Numbered from the stretch's first letter, positions 1 to 8,173 are shown. The stretch is DNA of 19,804 nt from Fusobacteriota bacterium (GCA_023389595.1 JAEWEF010000036.1:1-19804); one strand, 5' to 3'. Notes: generated from the sequence alone by a model not told the origin. Numbers and translations: made by a program.

Positions 1-2024
1 TACCAAACGCTCTAGCAATTATCAATCCAAAAAGAGAAGAAAACAAATACTCATTTAAATACCTTGCCGGAGTTGGTACAGCATATTTTTTAGTGCTTGC
101 TCTTTTCAGTAAAAAAAATAAAATGTCGGATGTCGAAAAATTTTTAGATATAGTTGCAATAGGAACCGTTGCAGATGTTGTTCCTCTCGTTCACGACAAC
201 AGAAAATTTGTACAAAAAGGTTTGCAAATTTTTAACGAAACTAAATGGATAGGAATCAAGCATTTACTTTTTAAAGTTTTTGGTGAAAACTATCTTGTAC
301 GAAAATATACTTCCTACGACATAGGTTATGTAATCGCACCAATATTTAATGCTGCGGGTAGACTAGAAGATGCAAAACAGGCTGTAAGTCTTTTTATAGA
401 AGAGGATCCATACCAATGCCTTTCCATCATCGAAAAATTAATGACAAATAACATTAATAGAAAGGCTATCCAAAAAAATATTTACGAAATGTGCATAAAA
501 AAAATTAATAGAGAAAAATTATACAAAAAAAGTGTAATACTCGTTGCAGATAAAGAATTTCATCACGGGGTAATAGGTATAGTCGCATCAAAAATTTTGG
601 ACAAATATTTTAAGCCGACAATAATAATGGAAATAAACGAAAAAGATGGGACGGCAACTGCATCTTGTAGATCTGTACCGGATGTAAATATAGCCAAAGT
701 TTTAGCTGAATGTTCAGATATTTTAGTAAAATATGGAGGACATTCTGGAGCTGCAGGTTTTACGATTAAGATAGAGCATATAGAAGAATTTTACGACAGA
801 GTTTGTGAAATGATAAAACAACCTTATTTCGTGAAAAATATAGAAATAGAAGAAATTTTGCCTCCATACAAAATTTGCTATTCTTTTTTAAAGGATTTAG
901 AATTGTTGGAACCATTTGGTTCTCACAATCATACTCCAATATTTGCAATGCTAAAATGTAACGTACAAAATTTACGATATACTAAAAATTCTTACGAACA
1001 TATAATTATGGATATAGTTAAAGACAATTATGTATTCAAAAATTCCATATTTTTTAACGGCGGAGATTACTACGATTTAATTGCAAAAAATAAATTTATA
1101 GATATCGCCTTTAAATTAAACATAGACACATTCAAAGGTAAATATTATTATAAAATTAGCATAGAAGATGTCAAACCGTCTTCTGATAATACAGATATCT
1201 TTGATACTCCAAACAAATTTGGAAAAGATTTTAAACTTCCTTTCGAAACTGTATGTTACACAAAAAGACACGACGTAGATAATCCTCTTCGTTTAAATTT
1301 TGAAGAAGATAAAGCGTATTTGATTAGAAATAGATTCGTAATAGATACCTTAGACACCCAAACGTCAAATCTATTACAATTGCTGAATAAAAAATTCGGC
1401 TATAATTTTAAAGTAAATTTAAAAGATGTAATACATAATGACGAAAATAATATTTTAATTTTGGAAATAGACAGAGATAGAAAATTTAAGTCGACGGCGA
1501 TTAAAGATAATTTAATTTTTCGAGATATTAAAAAACACTTAATAGGAAATTTTAATTATAATAGTATTCAGTCAAAAGTTTTGGCAAACATTTTTAAGAA
1601 TCATAAAAAAACCGTTGCTGTAATGGAATATGGTAGAGGAGTTAGCACTTTGATAGATACTGTCAAAATTTACTGTGAGTACACGAATAAAAAAATTTTT
1701 ATCTCTTGTGCTAGTGAATTTCCTACTGAAGATTATGATTTCTACATTTTTATAAATCCGACAGATTTTTCAAAAATATCTGAAATAAAATCGGAAAATA
1801 TTTTAGTAATATCTAATAAAGATATAGAAATTAATGATTTTGAAAAAATAATTGATAGCTATGTAATACCGGAAAATATTTTAATTTTTAATCATACACA
1901 GCCAGATGATAAGCGTGTATGTATAAATAAATTTACTCCGTCAGATCTAAAAATAGAAATACTAAATAATTTAGAAAAATACGCAGAAATTTATGCAACT
2001 GAAGATGTTAAAATTTATTTTTAA
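1..2024 (+). CDS. recJ: Single-stranded-DNA-specific exonuclease RecJ (5' end cut off by the window)
   Basis: RecJ is a 5'-3' exonuclease on single-stranded DNA, acting in recombination and mismatch or base-excision repair. The reading frame is open from base 3. A GTG at 93 is only an internal valine, because the residues before it (a PLAGVG-like KYLAGVGTAYFLVLAL stretch) already match RecJ. Visible landmarks are DIVAIGTVADVVPL with the aspartates of the DHH phosphoesterase core, NAAGRLEDA, HHGVIGIVASKILD and the DHHA1 signature GGHSGAAGF near visible residue 245. These are followed by the OB-like segment ending LEPFGSHNHTPIF. The N-terminal DHH motif lies outside the window. About 350 residues follow the OB region, so this is the long RecJ form seen in Firmicutes-like genomes rather than the E. 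coli form of about 577 residues. The next gene starts 11 bases downstream, so the two are probably co-transcribed. Confidence 0.95.
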   Translation, partial: PNALAIINPKREENKYSFKYLAGVGTAYFLVLALFSKKNKMSDVEKFLDIVAIGTVADVVPLVHDNRKFVQKGLQIFNETKWIGIKHLLFKVFGENYLVRKYTSYDIGYVIAPIFNAAGRLEDAKQAVSLFIEEDPYQCLSIIEKLMTNNINRKAIQKNIYEMCIKKINREKLYKKSVILVADKEFHHGVIGIVASKILDKYFKPTIIMEINEKDGTATASCRSVPDVNIAKVLAECSDILVKYGGHSGAAGFTIKIEHIEEFYDRVCEMIKQPYFVKNIEIEEILPPYKICYSFLKDLELLEPFGSHNHTPIFAMLKCNVQNLRYTKNSYEHIIMDIVKDNYVFKNSIFFNGGDYYDLIAKNKFIDIAFKLNIDTFKGKYYYKISIEDVKPSSDNTDIFDTPNKFGKDFKLPFETVCYTKRHDVDNPLRLNFEEDKAYLIRNRFVIDTLDTQTSNLLQLLNKKFGYNFKVNLKDVIHNDENNILILEIDRDRKFKSTAIKDNLIFRDIKKHLIGNFNYNSIQSKVLANIFKNHKKTVAVMEYGRGVSTLIDTVKIYCEYTNKKIFISCASEFPTEDYDFYIFINPTDFSKISEIKSENILVISNKDIEINDFEKIIDSYVIPENILIFNHTQPDDKRVCINKFTPSDLKIEILNNLEKYAEIYATEDVKIYF

Positions 2025-2035
2025 GTGGAGGATTT

Positions 2036-2488
2036 ATGTTATTTAAAAATGCCTACGAAAAATTTTGGGAAGAAATGGGAGAAAGCAAAAAAGTTGTTCT
2101 TGCTACCTCTCTTAACGACAAGGTAACTTCAAGAATGGTAAACGCTATCATATTTAATAAAAAAATATACGTACAGACGAATAGCCATTCGAGAAAATAC
2201 GAACAGATGAAAAGAAACAAAAACGTATCTCTCTGTATTGAAAACATACAAATAGACGGAGAATGTAAAGAGATTGGAAGTCCTTTAGAAAATCAAAATT
2301 TTACAGAACTTTACAAAAAATATTTTACGAAAGATTTTGCAAGATATTCAATTTCTGAAAATGAAAGACTATTTGAAATAGAAATAAAGTTTATACAGAG
2401 ATGTTTGGAAATTAACGGAACTCCTTTTATGGAAGTTTTTGATGTTACAAATGGAACATATTCTCTGAACAGATACATAAATTATTAA
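2036..2488 (+). CDS. Pyridoxamine 5'-phosphate oxidase-like (FMN split-barrel) family protein
   Basis: This 150-residue protein has the pattern of the small PNPOx-like split-barrel family, whose members usually bind FMN or a related flavin. It has an N-terminal helix (FWEEMGESKKVVLATS), then strand pairs around residues 25-50 (SRMVNAIIFNKKIYVQTN), the typical SRKYEQMKRNKNVSLCIENIQIDGEC segment read in the usual strand-helix-strand order, and a C-terminal FEIEIKFIQRCL strand. The true substrate cannot be read from the sequence, and real pyridoxamine phosphate oxidases are longer. The ATG is preceded by a strong GGAGG at 2027-2031, 11 bases after recJ, so it is likely the last gene of the recJ transcript. 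It ends directly before the bidirectional terminator at 2489. Confidence 0.72.
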   Translation: MLFKNAYEKFWEEMGESKKVVLATSLNDKVTSRMVNAIIFNKKIYVQTNSHSRKYEQMKRNKNVSLCIENIQIDGECKEIGSPLENQNFTELYKKYFTKDFARYSISENERLFEIEIKFIQRCLEINGTPFMEVFDVTNGTYSLNRYINY

Positions 2489-2515
2489 AAAAGTCCGAGT
2501 ATAACTCGGACTTTT
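2489..2515. terminator. Bidirectional Rho-independent terminator between converging genes
   Basis: A perfect stem AAAAGTCCGAGT / ACTCGGACTTTT around the loop ATA. The A-run on one side and T-run on the other give a U-tract in both directions, so it can end the recJ-side transcript (plus) and the ftcD-hutI-fchA transcript (minus). It sits just after the stop of the PNPOx-like gene. Confidence 0.9.
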
Positions 2516-2530
2516 CAATTTAGTTTAAAT

Positions 2531-3169
2531 TTAAATTACTGAATTTACTTTCTTTAAAATTTCATCTTTTTGAACAGAAGCTTTTTCTTTTATTTCTGCT
2601 ATTTCTTTGTTTATTCTTTCTACATATTCTGTATCTGTAATAGAAGATAGATTTACTTTAACATTTAATATTCCACCTTCAAGTCCAGTCATAAGTAGCA
2701 TAGCTCCAACTCCTATATCTGTTGCAGCATTTTGATTCCCATATTCTAAAATGTGTGCTAAAAGTTCCATTGCTTTTCCAGATAGAACAACTATTTCATA
2801 AGGAGTTTGTATAGCAGTTTTTAATGCTTTTTGAATTTCTTCAGATCTAACTTTTTTTTCTTCGTCAGTTTCTTTAGGTAATTTGTAAGCAGCCATAACT
2901 GTATTATAAGCTTCAGAATCTCTATCTATAAGAGCATTTAGTTCATTTTTCATTCCTAATAATTTTTCGAAATGTTCGTTGAATTTTGCTTTTACATCAT
3001 CACCGTTAGCCTCGTATTTTTTCTTTCCAAAACTAAGGTGGCATACCATTCTTGCAAGACTAACTCCAAGAGAAGATGCAAGAGCAGAAACAGACCCTCC
3101 TCCAGGTGCTGGCGAAGAAGAATCTACTTCGTTTAAAAATTCTTCTAATTTCATATCAAAAAGTTTCAT
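2531..3169 (-). CDS. fchA: Cyclodeaminase/cyclohydrolase family protein (formimino-THF cyclodeaminase)
   Basis: This 212-residue protein belongs to the formiminotransferase-cyclodeaminase C-terminal family, also called FchA. The signature is the N-terminal SSSPAPGGGSVSALASSLG at about residues 17-35, followed by the mostly helical family fold. In this operon the likely reaction is 5-formimino-THF to 5,10-methenyl-THF plus ammonia; the related clostridial enzyme FchA hydrolyses methenyl-THF, and sequence alone does not separate the two. The context next to ftcD and hutI favours the cyclodeaminase role. The start is backed by GGAGG 7 bases upstream, and it begins 16 bases after hutI stops. Animals fuse this domain to FtcD, while here the two are separate genes. 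It is the last gene of the operon. Confidence 0.88.
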   Translation of the reverse strand: MKLFDMKLEEFLNEVDSSSPAPGGGSVSALASSLGVSLARMVCHLSFGKKKYEANGDDVKAKFNEHFEKLLGMKNELNALIDRDSEAYNTVMAAYKLPKETDEEKKVRSEEIQKALKTAIQTPYEIVVLSGKAMELLAHILEYGNQNAATDIGVGAMLLMTGLEGGILNVKVNLSSITDTEYVERINKEIAEIKEKASVQKDEILKKVNSVI

Positions 3170-3185
3170 TTTATCCTCCGTATTT

Positions 3186-4430
3186 TTAAAATTTTCTTTG
3201 GTAAACTAATTTACCATTTTTAAATACTCTATCAGTGTGATTTACACCAAAATGATACAAGAAATAATTCATATCTTTTGCATTAAATATAGCTATATCC
3301 GCTTTTTTACCAACTTCTATGGATCCTATTTCTTTTTCTCTATTTACAGCCTTAGCTCCATTTATAGTTACAGCCTTAAAAACTTCTTTAGGAGTAAGCT
3401 TCATATGTGCTGCAGCCAAATGCATAACGAATTGTAAATTTTCTGATGGACAAGAACCAGGATTGTAATCTGTTGATAGTGCAATTTCTATTCCTTTTTC
3501 TATCATTCTTCTAGCAGGAGCGTATTCTTCTCTCAAATTAAAAGAAGTTGCAGGTAATAGATCTGCTATTACATTTCCTTTTTTCATAGCATCCATACCT
3601 TCTTCAGTTATTTTCATAAGATGTTCTGCCGTAACTGCTCCAAGTTCTCCGGCAAGATTAACTCCCCCTAAAGAAACTATTTCATCTGCATGAATTTTTA
3701 ACTTAAATCCTAATTCTTTTGCAGCAGTTAATATTCTTCTGCTTTCTTCTACAGAAAAAACTCCTTCTTCACAGAAAATATCACAAAATTCTGCAAGATT
3801 TCTTTCTTTTATAACGGGCAACATTTTTATAACTTCTTGCACGTATCCTTCTTTATCATTTTTATATTCAGGTGGAGTTGCGTGTGCAGCCATAAAAGTT
3901 GACACAAGAGTTACAGGTTGCACGTGGTTTAAAATTTTTGTAGCCTCAAGCTGTTTTAATTCGTGTTCTAAATTAAGCCCGTATCCACTTTTCGCTTCAA
4001 CAGTTGTAACTCCTAATTCAAGCATATAATTAAGACTAAGTTTTGTTTTTTCTATAAGTTCTTCTAAAGTAGCTTCTCTAGTAGCTTTTAATGTACTAAG
4101 TATTCCTCCACCTTGAGCAAGAATTTCAAGATATGGAACACCCTCTATTTTCATTGCAAATTCATTTTCTCTTGATCCGCCATGTACCAAATGAGTATGA
4201 GAATCTACAAAACCTGGACTGACAAGTTTGCCATTAGCATTTATCATTTCTACTCCAGGAATTAGATATTCTTTTGGTATGTCGCCAGTTCCAACAGCTG
4301 CAATTTTATCTTCGCTTATAGCTATATAAGCATTTTCTAGAACTTCAACATTATCCATTTTTTTTGAATTATCTAGTTCTTTACCAGTAAATAATTGGCC
4401 TATATTATAAATAATTTTATCTATAAGCAT
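3186..4430 (-). CDS. hutI: Imidazolonepropionase
   Basis: HutI hydrolyses 4-imidazolone-5-propionate to N-formimino-L-glutamate, the third step of histidine degradation, in the cytoplasm. It is a 414-residue amidohydrolase of full family length. The metal-binding HxH lies in VDSHTHLVHGGSRENEF (His78 and His80). Further landmarks are TTVEAKSGYGL, FCDIFCEEGVFS, LKIHADEI and LSTDYNPGSCP, all in HutI order. The ATG has GGAG upstream with suitable spacing and lies 21 bases after the end of ftcD, so it is the middle gene of a ftcD-hutI-fchA operon. No truncation or missing catalytic residue was seen. Confidence 0.96.
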   Translation of the reverse strand: MLIDKIIYNIGQLFTGKELDNSKKMDNVEVLENAYIAISEDKIAAVGTGDIPKEYLIPGVEMINANGKLVSPGFVDSHTHLVHGGSRENEFAMKIEGVPYLEILAQGGGILSTLKATREATLEELIEKTKLSLNYMLELGVTTVEAKSGYGLNLEHELKQLEATKILNHVQPVTLVSTFMAAHATPPEYKNDKEGYVQEVIKMLPVIKERNLAEFCDIFCEEGVFSVEESRRILTAAKELGFKLKIHADEIVSLGGVNLAGELGAVTAEHLMKITEEGMDAMKKGNVIADLLPATSFNLREEYAPARRMIEKGIEIALSTDYNPGSCPSENLQFVMHLAAAHMKLTPKEVFKAVTINGAKAVNREKEIGSIEVGKKADIAIFNAKDMNYFLYHFGVNHTDRVFKNGKLVYQRKF

Positions 4431-4451
4431 ATATCATCTCCTATTTTTTTA

Positions 4452-5348
4452 CTATTTAATTAATTTTGTTTCCAATACTTTAGACATATCGAAACCTTCA
4501 AGTCCTAAATAATATTCAAGAGATTCAACAAGAGCTTCCATAGGAACGGCTCCTATTATTTCACTTCCAAGTACGTTAACTCCGTATCTTTTAGCTTCCA
4601 TTCTTACAGTTTCGAAAACTCTGTATATAGGATTTTTCTTGTAATCTTTTATATTCATAGTAACTTGAACTATACCTTTTTCTTTTATTTCAGCAGGTCC
4701 AGCTTGTATGTGTCTGTATCCGCCACTAGAAAATCTGATTGCTTTTGAAATTTTATTTGCTATTTCTACGTTGTCAGTATCAAGGTTTATATTGAAAGCA
4801 ACAAGAGGCATTCTACATCCTATTGCAGTAACTCCAGCAGTAGGGTGAGGAGCTCTTTCTCCAAAATCTGGCTTCCATTCTTCTAATTTTAATTTTTCCG
4901 CCATACCTTCATATTCACCTTTTCTGATATTAGGTAGAGATTCTCTGTTAGGAGCAGTTGCAGTGTGTTCGTATAAGAATACAGGTACTTTAAATTGTTC
5001 CCAAACAGCTTTTCCAACCTCTCTAGAAATTTCATCACAATCGGCAACTGTCATGTCTTTTATTGGTAAAAATGGCACAACATCTGTTGCTCCCATTCTC
5101 TTGTGTTCTCCTTTGTGGTGATTCATATCTATAACTTCTGTAGCTATTCCTATTGATTCTATAACTGCTTTTTTAACTGCATCAGGATCTCCCATAACAG
5201 TAACAACAGTTCTGTTATAATCAGCGTCAGGCTCAACACTTATAAGTTCTATCGCCGGATTATTTTTATAAGGTGCTACAATTTTTTCAATTTTTGCTAA
5301 ATCTTTTCCTTCACTAAAATTAGGTACACATTCAACTATTTTTGCCAT
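4452..5348 (-). CDS. ftcD: Glutamate formimidoyltransferase
   Basis: This enzyme transfers the formimino group of N-formimino-L-glutamate to tetrahydrofolate, releasing glutamate and feeding one-carbon metabolism. The 298 residues match the formiminotransferase N-terminal and C-terminal subdomains: the start AKIVECVPNFSEGKD, the central MNHHKGEHKRMGATDVVPF with the catalytic-region histidines, GERAPHPTAGVTAIG, and a C-terminal VPMEALVESLEYYLGLEGFD. It stands alone, without the fused cyclodeaminase domain of the animal enzyme; that activity is supplied by the third gene of the operon. It is the promoter-proximal gene, with a strong GGAGG (5356-5360) before the ATG. Confidence 0.96.
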   Translation of the reverse strand: MAKIVECVPNFSEGKDLAKIEKIVAPYKNNPAIELISVEPDADYNRTVVTVMGDPDAVKKAVIESIGIATEVIDMNHHKGEHKRMGATDVVPFLPIKDMTVADCDEISREVGKAVWEQFKVPVFLYEHTATAPNRESLPNIRKGEYEGMAEKLKLEEWKPDFGERAPHPTAGVTAIGCRMPLVAFNINLDTDNVEIANKISKAIRFSSGGYRHIQAGPAEIKEKGIVQVTMNIKDYKKNPIYRVFETVRMEAKRYGVNVLGSEIIGAVPMEALVESLEYYLGLEGFDMSKVLETKLIK

Positions 5349-5360
5349 TTTTTTTCCTCC

Positions 5361-5395
5361 TTTAATTAATAAAATGATTTTAAAAATTAATTAAA
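5361..5395. promoter_or_regulatory. Inverted repeat in the ftcD leader
   Basis: TTTAATTAAT at 5361-5370 and ATTAATTAAA at 5386-5395 are exact inverted copies 15 bases apart, lying between the promoter and the ribosome binding site of ftcD. An operator for a histidine or nitrogen regulator is possible. In DNA this AT-rich such repeats can also arise by chance. Confidence 0.3.
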
Positions 5396-5417
5396 AAATC
5401 AAACTATTGATACATAC

Positions 5418-5446
5418 ATTATATATTTAAAAAAGAATATTTGCAA
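5418..5446 (-). promoter_or_regulatory. Sigma-A-type promoter for ftcD-hutI-fchA
   Basis: On the minus strand, -35 TTGCAA (5446-5441), a 17-base spacer and a perfect -10 TATAAT (5423-5418). This leaves a leader of about 60 bases before the ftcD ATG. The position is right for the operon and no other good match lies nearer. Confidence 0.6.
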
Positions 5447-5483
5447 TGATAAATTATTAAAAAAATCAACATTTATAATTTCA

Positions 5484-5518
5484 TAAAAAAAATAGAGTGG
5501 CATTCCACTCTATTTTTT
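5484..5518 (-). terminator. Rho-independent terminator after the cupin gene
   Basis: A 10-bp stem AATAGAGTGG / CCACTCTATT with the loop CATT. On the minus strand it is followed by seven T. It ends the transcript carrying the AhpF-type reductase and the cupin, just upstream of the ftcD promoter. Confidence 0.85.
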
Positions 5519-5604
5519 ACTCATTTAGAATTTGTATAAGTTTTTTTATCTATATTGTAAGAGGATTATTAAATAAAAAAATAATATGTTTAGTTCATTT
5601 GCTA

Positions 5605-5883
5605 TTATTTTACCAAAAATACAAATATTTCACTATCTTCTAAAGCTTTAGCAGATATGAAATTTTTGCCATCAAAAGAAATAATTTTGCCAGGTTCTGC
5701 CACATGAGTTTCCTCAGCGTTTAAGTAAACTTCAACAACACCCTTCACCACAACAAAAAATATTTCTCTTCCTTCATGATTATGTGAAGGAATCGTTGCA
5801 TCTTTTTTAAGTTCTAAATGCACTATACTAGCATGTTCCGATTTATGAACAGCTCCAAAATCTTTTAGTTCTTTACCTATCAT
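5605..5883 (-). CDS. Small single-domain cupin protein
   Basis: A 92-residue beta-barrel protein of the cupin fold. The first cupin motif is visible as PSHNHEGREIFFVVVKG (HxHxxxE followed by a glycine), giving two histidines and a glutamate for metal binding. The second motif is degenerate: EPGKIISFDGKNF keeps the PxG-like turn but has no histidine at the usual metal-ligand position. It begins 11 bases after the AhpF-type reductase stops and shares its terminator, so a role linked to peroxide or redox defence is inferred from context only. The substrate is unknown. Confidence 0.75.
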   Translation of the reverse strand: MIGKELKDFGAVHKSEHASIVHLELKKDATIPSHNHEGREIFFVVVKGVVEVYLNAEETHVAEPGKIISFDGKNFISAKALEDSEIFVFLVK

Positions 5884-5894
5884 ATTAACTCCGC

Positions 5895-7535
5895 CTATTT
5901 TGATTTATTTATTACATCTAACATATCTTCAATATTTTTTTCTCCGAAGAAAATATGTTCGTCATTAATTACAACTGCAGGTACACTCATAATGTCATGC
6001 TTGTTTTTGAAATCTTGGAACGTAAATATATTTATCATTTCCATTTCAACATTTTTGTTAAGAGTTGCAATTCTTTGTGCTGATTGAACAGTCTTAGGAC
6101 ATTTAGTACAATTCAAAGAAATTCCAACTTTTATCTTAACCGGTCTATCTATTTTATTAATTTCTGCAAGTGATTCCTCAGAAACTTTTTGACCCGGTCC
6201 AGCAACATTATACATTCCTAAAATGAAAGAATTTAATTCGTGACCGCCAGGTACACTTGAGTATTTTAAGTTAGAAAAATTTCCATCCTTATCTAGTATA
6301 GCTATAGTAGGGAATCTTTCCGCATTAATTTTTTCTTCCAACTCCTTATTTTCTCCAACGTTGTAAGAAGAGAATTTTAATTTTTCAGAAACTTCAGCAA
6401 TTTCCTTAGCAGAATTTTCCATTTTTTCTGATTCTTCATTAGAAGGATCTTTTATCACAACAAGTTCTATTGGATTTTCAAATCTTGCAACAACATCAGC
6501 AAGTTGAGCTTTTAATCCGTCGTCTAAGAAATGCTTATCTTCTTCAGCAACAGAAGTTGTAGATTTTGTTTCTTTTTCTTCTTTTTTAAGACCTAATTCT
6601 TCTCTTAAGTCGTGAGCGTATTTTTCTATACTAGTAGCTGCTATAGCTCCATCAGAAACAGCAGTTACTATTTGTCTAAGTCTTTTTGGTCTTATATCTC
6701 CAGCTGCGAAAACACCCTTAACATTAGTCATAAGTTCTTCATCTGTCGGAATGAATCCACCGTTATCTATTTCAACGTGCCCTTTAAATATTTGGCTTGC
6801 AGGAGCATATCCAACAAATACAAATACTCCGAAAGTTTCTCCATCTTTTGCTTTATATTCAGTTACTTCTCCAGTAACATTGTTTTTAAATTTTGCAGCT
6901 CTTGGTTTCATATCACCTGTAAGTTCTATAAGTTCTGTATTGAATTTAACAGTAATTTTTGGATGAGCTTTTACTTTATCTCCTATAGATTTTGCACAAG
7001 TGAAATCAGGTTCTCTTGCTATTACAGTTACAGATTTTCCATATTTAGTAAGGAACATAGCTTCTTCAGCAGCAGCAAATCCTGCTCCTATTACGAAAAT
7101 ATCCATTCCTGTAAAAAATTCTCCGTCACAAGTTGCACAGTAAGCAACTCCTCTTCCTGTATATTCAGTTTCTCCAGGAAATCCAAGTTTTCTTGGTGCA
7201 GCTCCAGTCGCTATTACAACGCTTAGAGCTTTATATTCTCCGTTTGTTGTTTTTACTACTTTTATTTTATCAGTAAAGTCCATATCTATAACTTCAGCTT
7301 TTGCAAATTCTACTCCAAAACCTAAAGCTTGTTTTCTTGTTTGTTCCATATATTCTGGCCCAGAAATTTCTAATATTCCTGGATAGTTTACAACTTCGCT
7401 AGTAAGTCTTATTTGTCCACCATTATCTTCTTTTTCTAAAACTAATACATCAAGTTTAGCTCTACCAGAATAAATTCCGGCTGAAAGTCCTGCTGGTCCT
7501 CCACCGATTACAACAACGTCATATATCTTTTCCAT
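5895..7535 (-). CDS. AhpF-type alkyl hydroperoxide reductase flavoprotein with swapped domain order
   Basis: A 546-residue NAD(P)H- and FAD-dependent reductase that most likely reduces AhpC, encoded just upstream. Residues 1-310 are a thioredoxin-reductase module: FAD motif GGGPAG (11-16), redox pair CATC (Cys133, Cys136), NAD(P) motif GAGFAA (150-155) and the FAD motif GVFAAGDIRP. After a charged linker (about 311-335), residues 336-546 resemble the tandem thioredoxin-fold N-terminal domain of E. coli AhpF: LKAQLADVVARFENPIEL, SVPGGHELNSFILGM, the second CxxC in SLNCTKCPKTVQ (Cys476, Cys479) and MSVPAVVIND. E. coli AhpF has this module first. The start is the ATG at 7535, since GGAGG (7545-7541) lies 5 bases before it; an in-frame TTG at 7547 would place the ribosome binding site inside the gene. 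There is no clear promoter of its own, so readthrough from ahpC is likely. Confidence 0.9.
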   Translation of the reverse strand: MEKIYDVVVIGGGPAGLSAGIYSGRAKLDVLVLEKEDNGGQIRLTSEVVNYPGILEISGPEYMEQTRKQALGFGVEFAKAEVIDMDFTDKIKVVKTTNGEYKALSVVIATGAAPRKLGFPGETEYTGRGVAYCATCDGEFFTGMDIFVIGAGFAAAEEAMFLTKYGKSVTVIAREPDFTCAKSIGDKVKAHPKITVKFNTELIELTGDMKPRAAKFKNNVTGEVTEYKAKDGETFGVFVFVGYAPASQIFKGHVEIDNGGFIPTDEELMTNVKGVFAAGDIRPKRLRQIVTAVSDGAIAATSIEKYAHDLREELGLKKEEKETKSTTSVAEEDKHFLDDGLKAQLADVVARFENPIELVVIKDPSNEESEKMENSAKEIAEVSEKLKFSSYNVGENKELEEKINAERFPTIAILDKDGNFSNLKYSSVPGGHELNSFILGMYNVAGPGQKVSEESLAEINKIDRPVKIKVGISLNCTKCPKTVQSAQRIATLNKNVEMEMINIFTFQDFKNKHDIMSVPAVVINDEHIFFGEKNIEDMLDVINKSK

Positions 7536-7572
7536 TTTAACCTCCAATCTATTTTAGTTTTTATTTTTTATA

Positions 7573-7604
7573 CGAAAAAAATGCACCACTACTAGTGGTG
7601 CATT
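7573..7604 (-). terminator. Terminator/attenuator between ahpC and the AhpF-type gene
   Basis: An 11-bp perfect stem AATGCACCACT / AGTGGTGCATT with the loop ACT, followed on the minus strand by six T. It should stop most ahpC transcripts, leaving a smaller amount of readthrough into the reductase gene. That would suit the usual excess of AhpC over AhpF. Confidence 0.85.
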
Positions 7605-7612
7605 AGTATTTA

Positions 7613-8173
7613 TTATAGAGCTCCTACTAGATCTATGCTAGGTTTTAGAGTGTCGCTTCCAGGTTGCCAACTTGCTGGACATACTTCTCCGTGTTCAGCC
7701 ACGAATTTAGCAGCTTGAAGTTTTCTTAATAATTCTTTAGCTTCTCTTCCGATTCCGTTATCATGAACTTCGTAAGCTTTAATTACTCCTTCAGGATCGA
7801 TTACGAAACTTCCTCTTAAAGCAAGTCCTTCTTCTTCTATCATAACTTCAAAATCTCTTGCTAATTTTCCAGTTGGATCAGCTAGCATAGGATATTGAAC
7901 TTTTTTGATTCTTTCTGAATGGTCATGCCATGCTTTGTGAACGAAGTGAGTATCGCAAGAAACTGAATATACTTCACAACCTTCTTTTTTGAATTCTTCA
8001 TAGTGGTTTGCTAAGTCTTCTAACTCAGTAGGACATACGAAAGTGAAGTCTGCTGGATAGAAAACAAAAACTGACCATTTCCCTAATAAATCTTTATCTG
8101 TTACTTCTTTAAACCCACCATCTTGGTAAGCTTGAACTTTAAATTCTGATACTTTTTTTCCGATTAATGACAT
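7613..8173 (-). CDS. ahpC: Alkyl hydroperoxide reductase subunit C, typical 2-Cys peroxiredoxin
   Basis: AhpC reduces hydrogen peroxide, organic peroxides and peroxynitrite in the cytoplasm. At 186 residues it is full AhpC length. The peroxidatic cysteine is Cys47 in FYPADFTFVCPTE and the resolving cysteine is Cys165 in GEVCPASW, at the spacing of the E. coli protein. The conserved GLALRGSFVIDPEG and the C-terminal tail, which forms part of the decamer interface, are both present. The ATG has AAGGAGGT upstream with 8-base spacing. It is followed by its own terminator and then by the AhpF-type reductase that presumably recycles it. A strong promoter lies about 150 bases upstream with a palindrome in the leader. 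Confidence 0.97.
   Translation of the reverse strand: MSLIGKKVSEFKVQAYQDGGFKEVTDKDLLGKWSVFVFYPADFTFVCPTELEDLANHYEEFKKEGCEVYSVSCDTHFVHKAWHDHSERIKKVQYPMLADPTGKLARDFEVMIEEEGLALRGSFVIDPEGVIKAYEVHDNGIGREAKELLRKLQAAKFVAEHGEVCPASWQPGSDTLKPSIDLVGAL

Noticed and set aside
6612..7226. 204-residue open frame on the plus strand
   Set aside because: It lies entirely antisense to the well-supported AhpF-type gene, is very rich in Ser, Phe and Tyr, and has no ribosome binding site. It is a shadow of biased codon use.
7536..7547. TTG start four codons upstream for the AhpF-type protein
   Set aside because: It would put the only GGAGG inside the coding region. The ATG at 7535 has ideal spacing.
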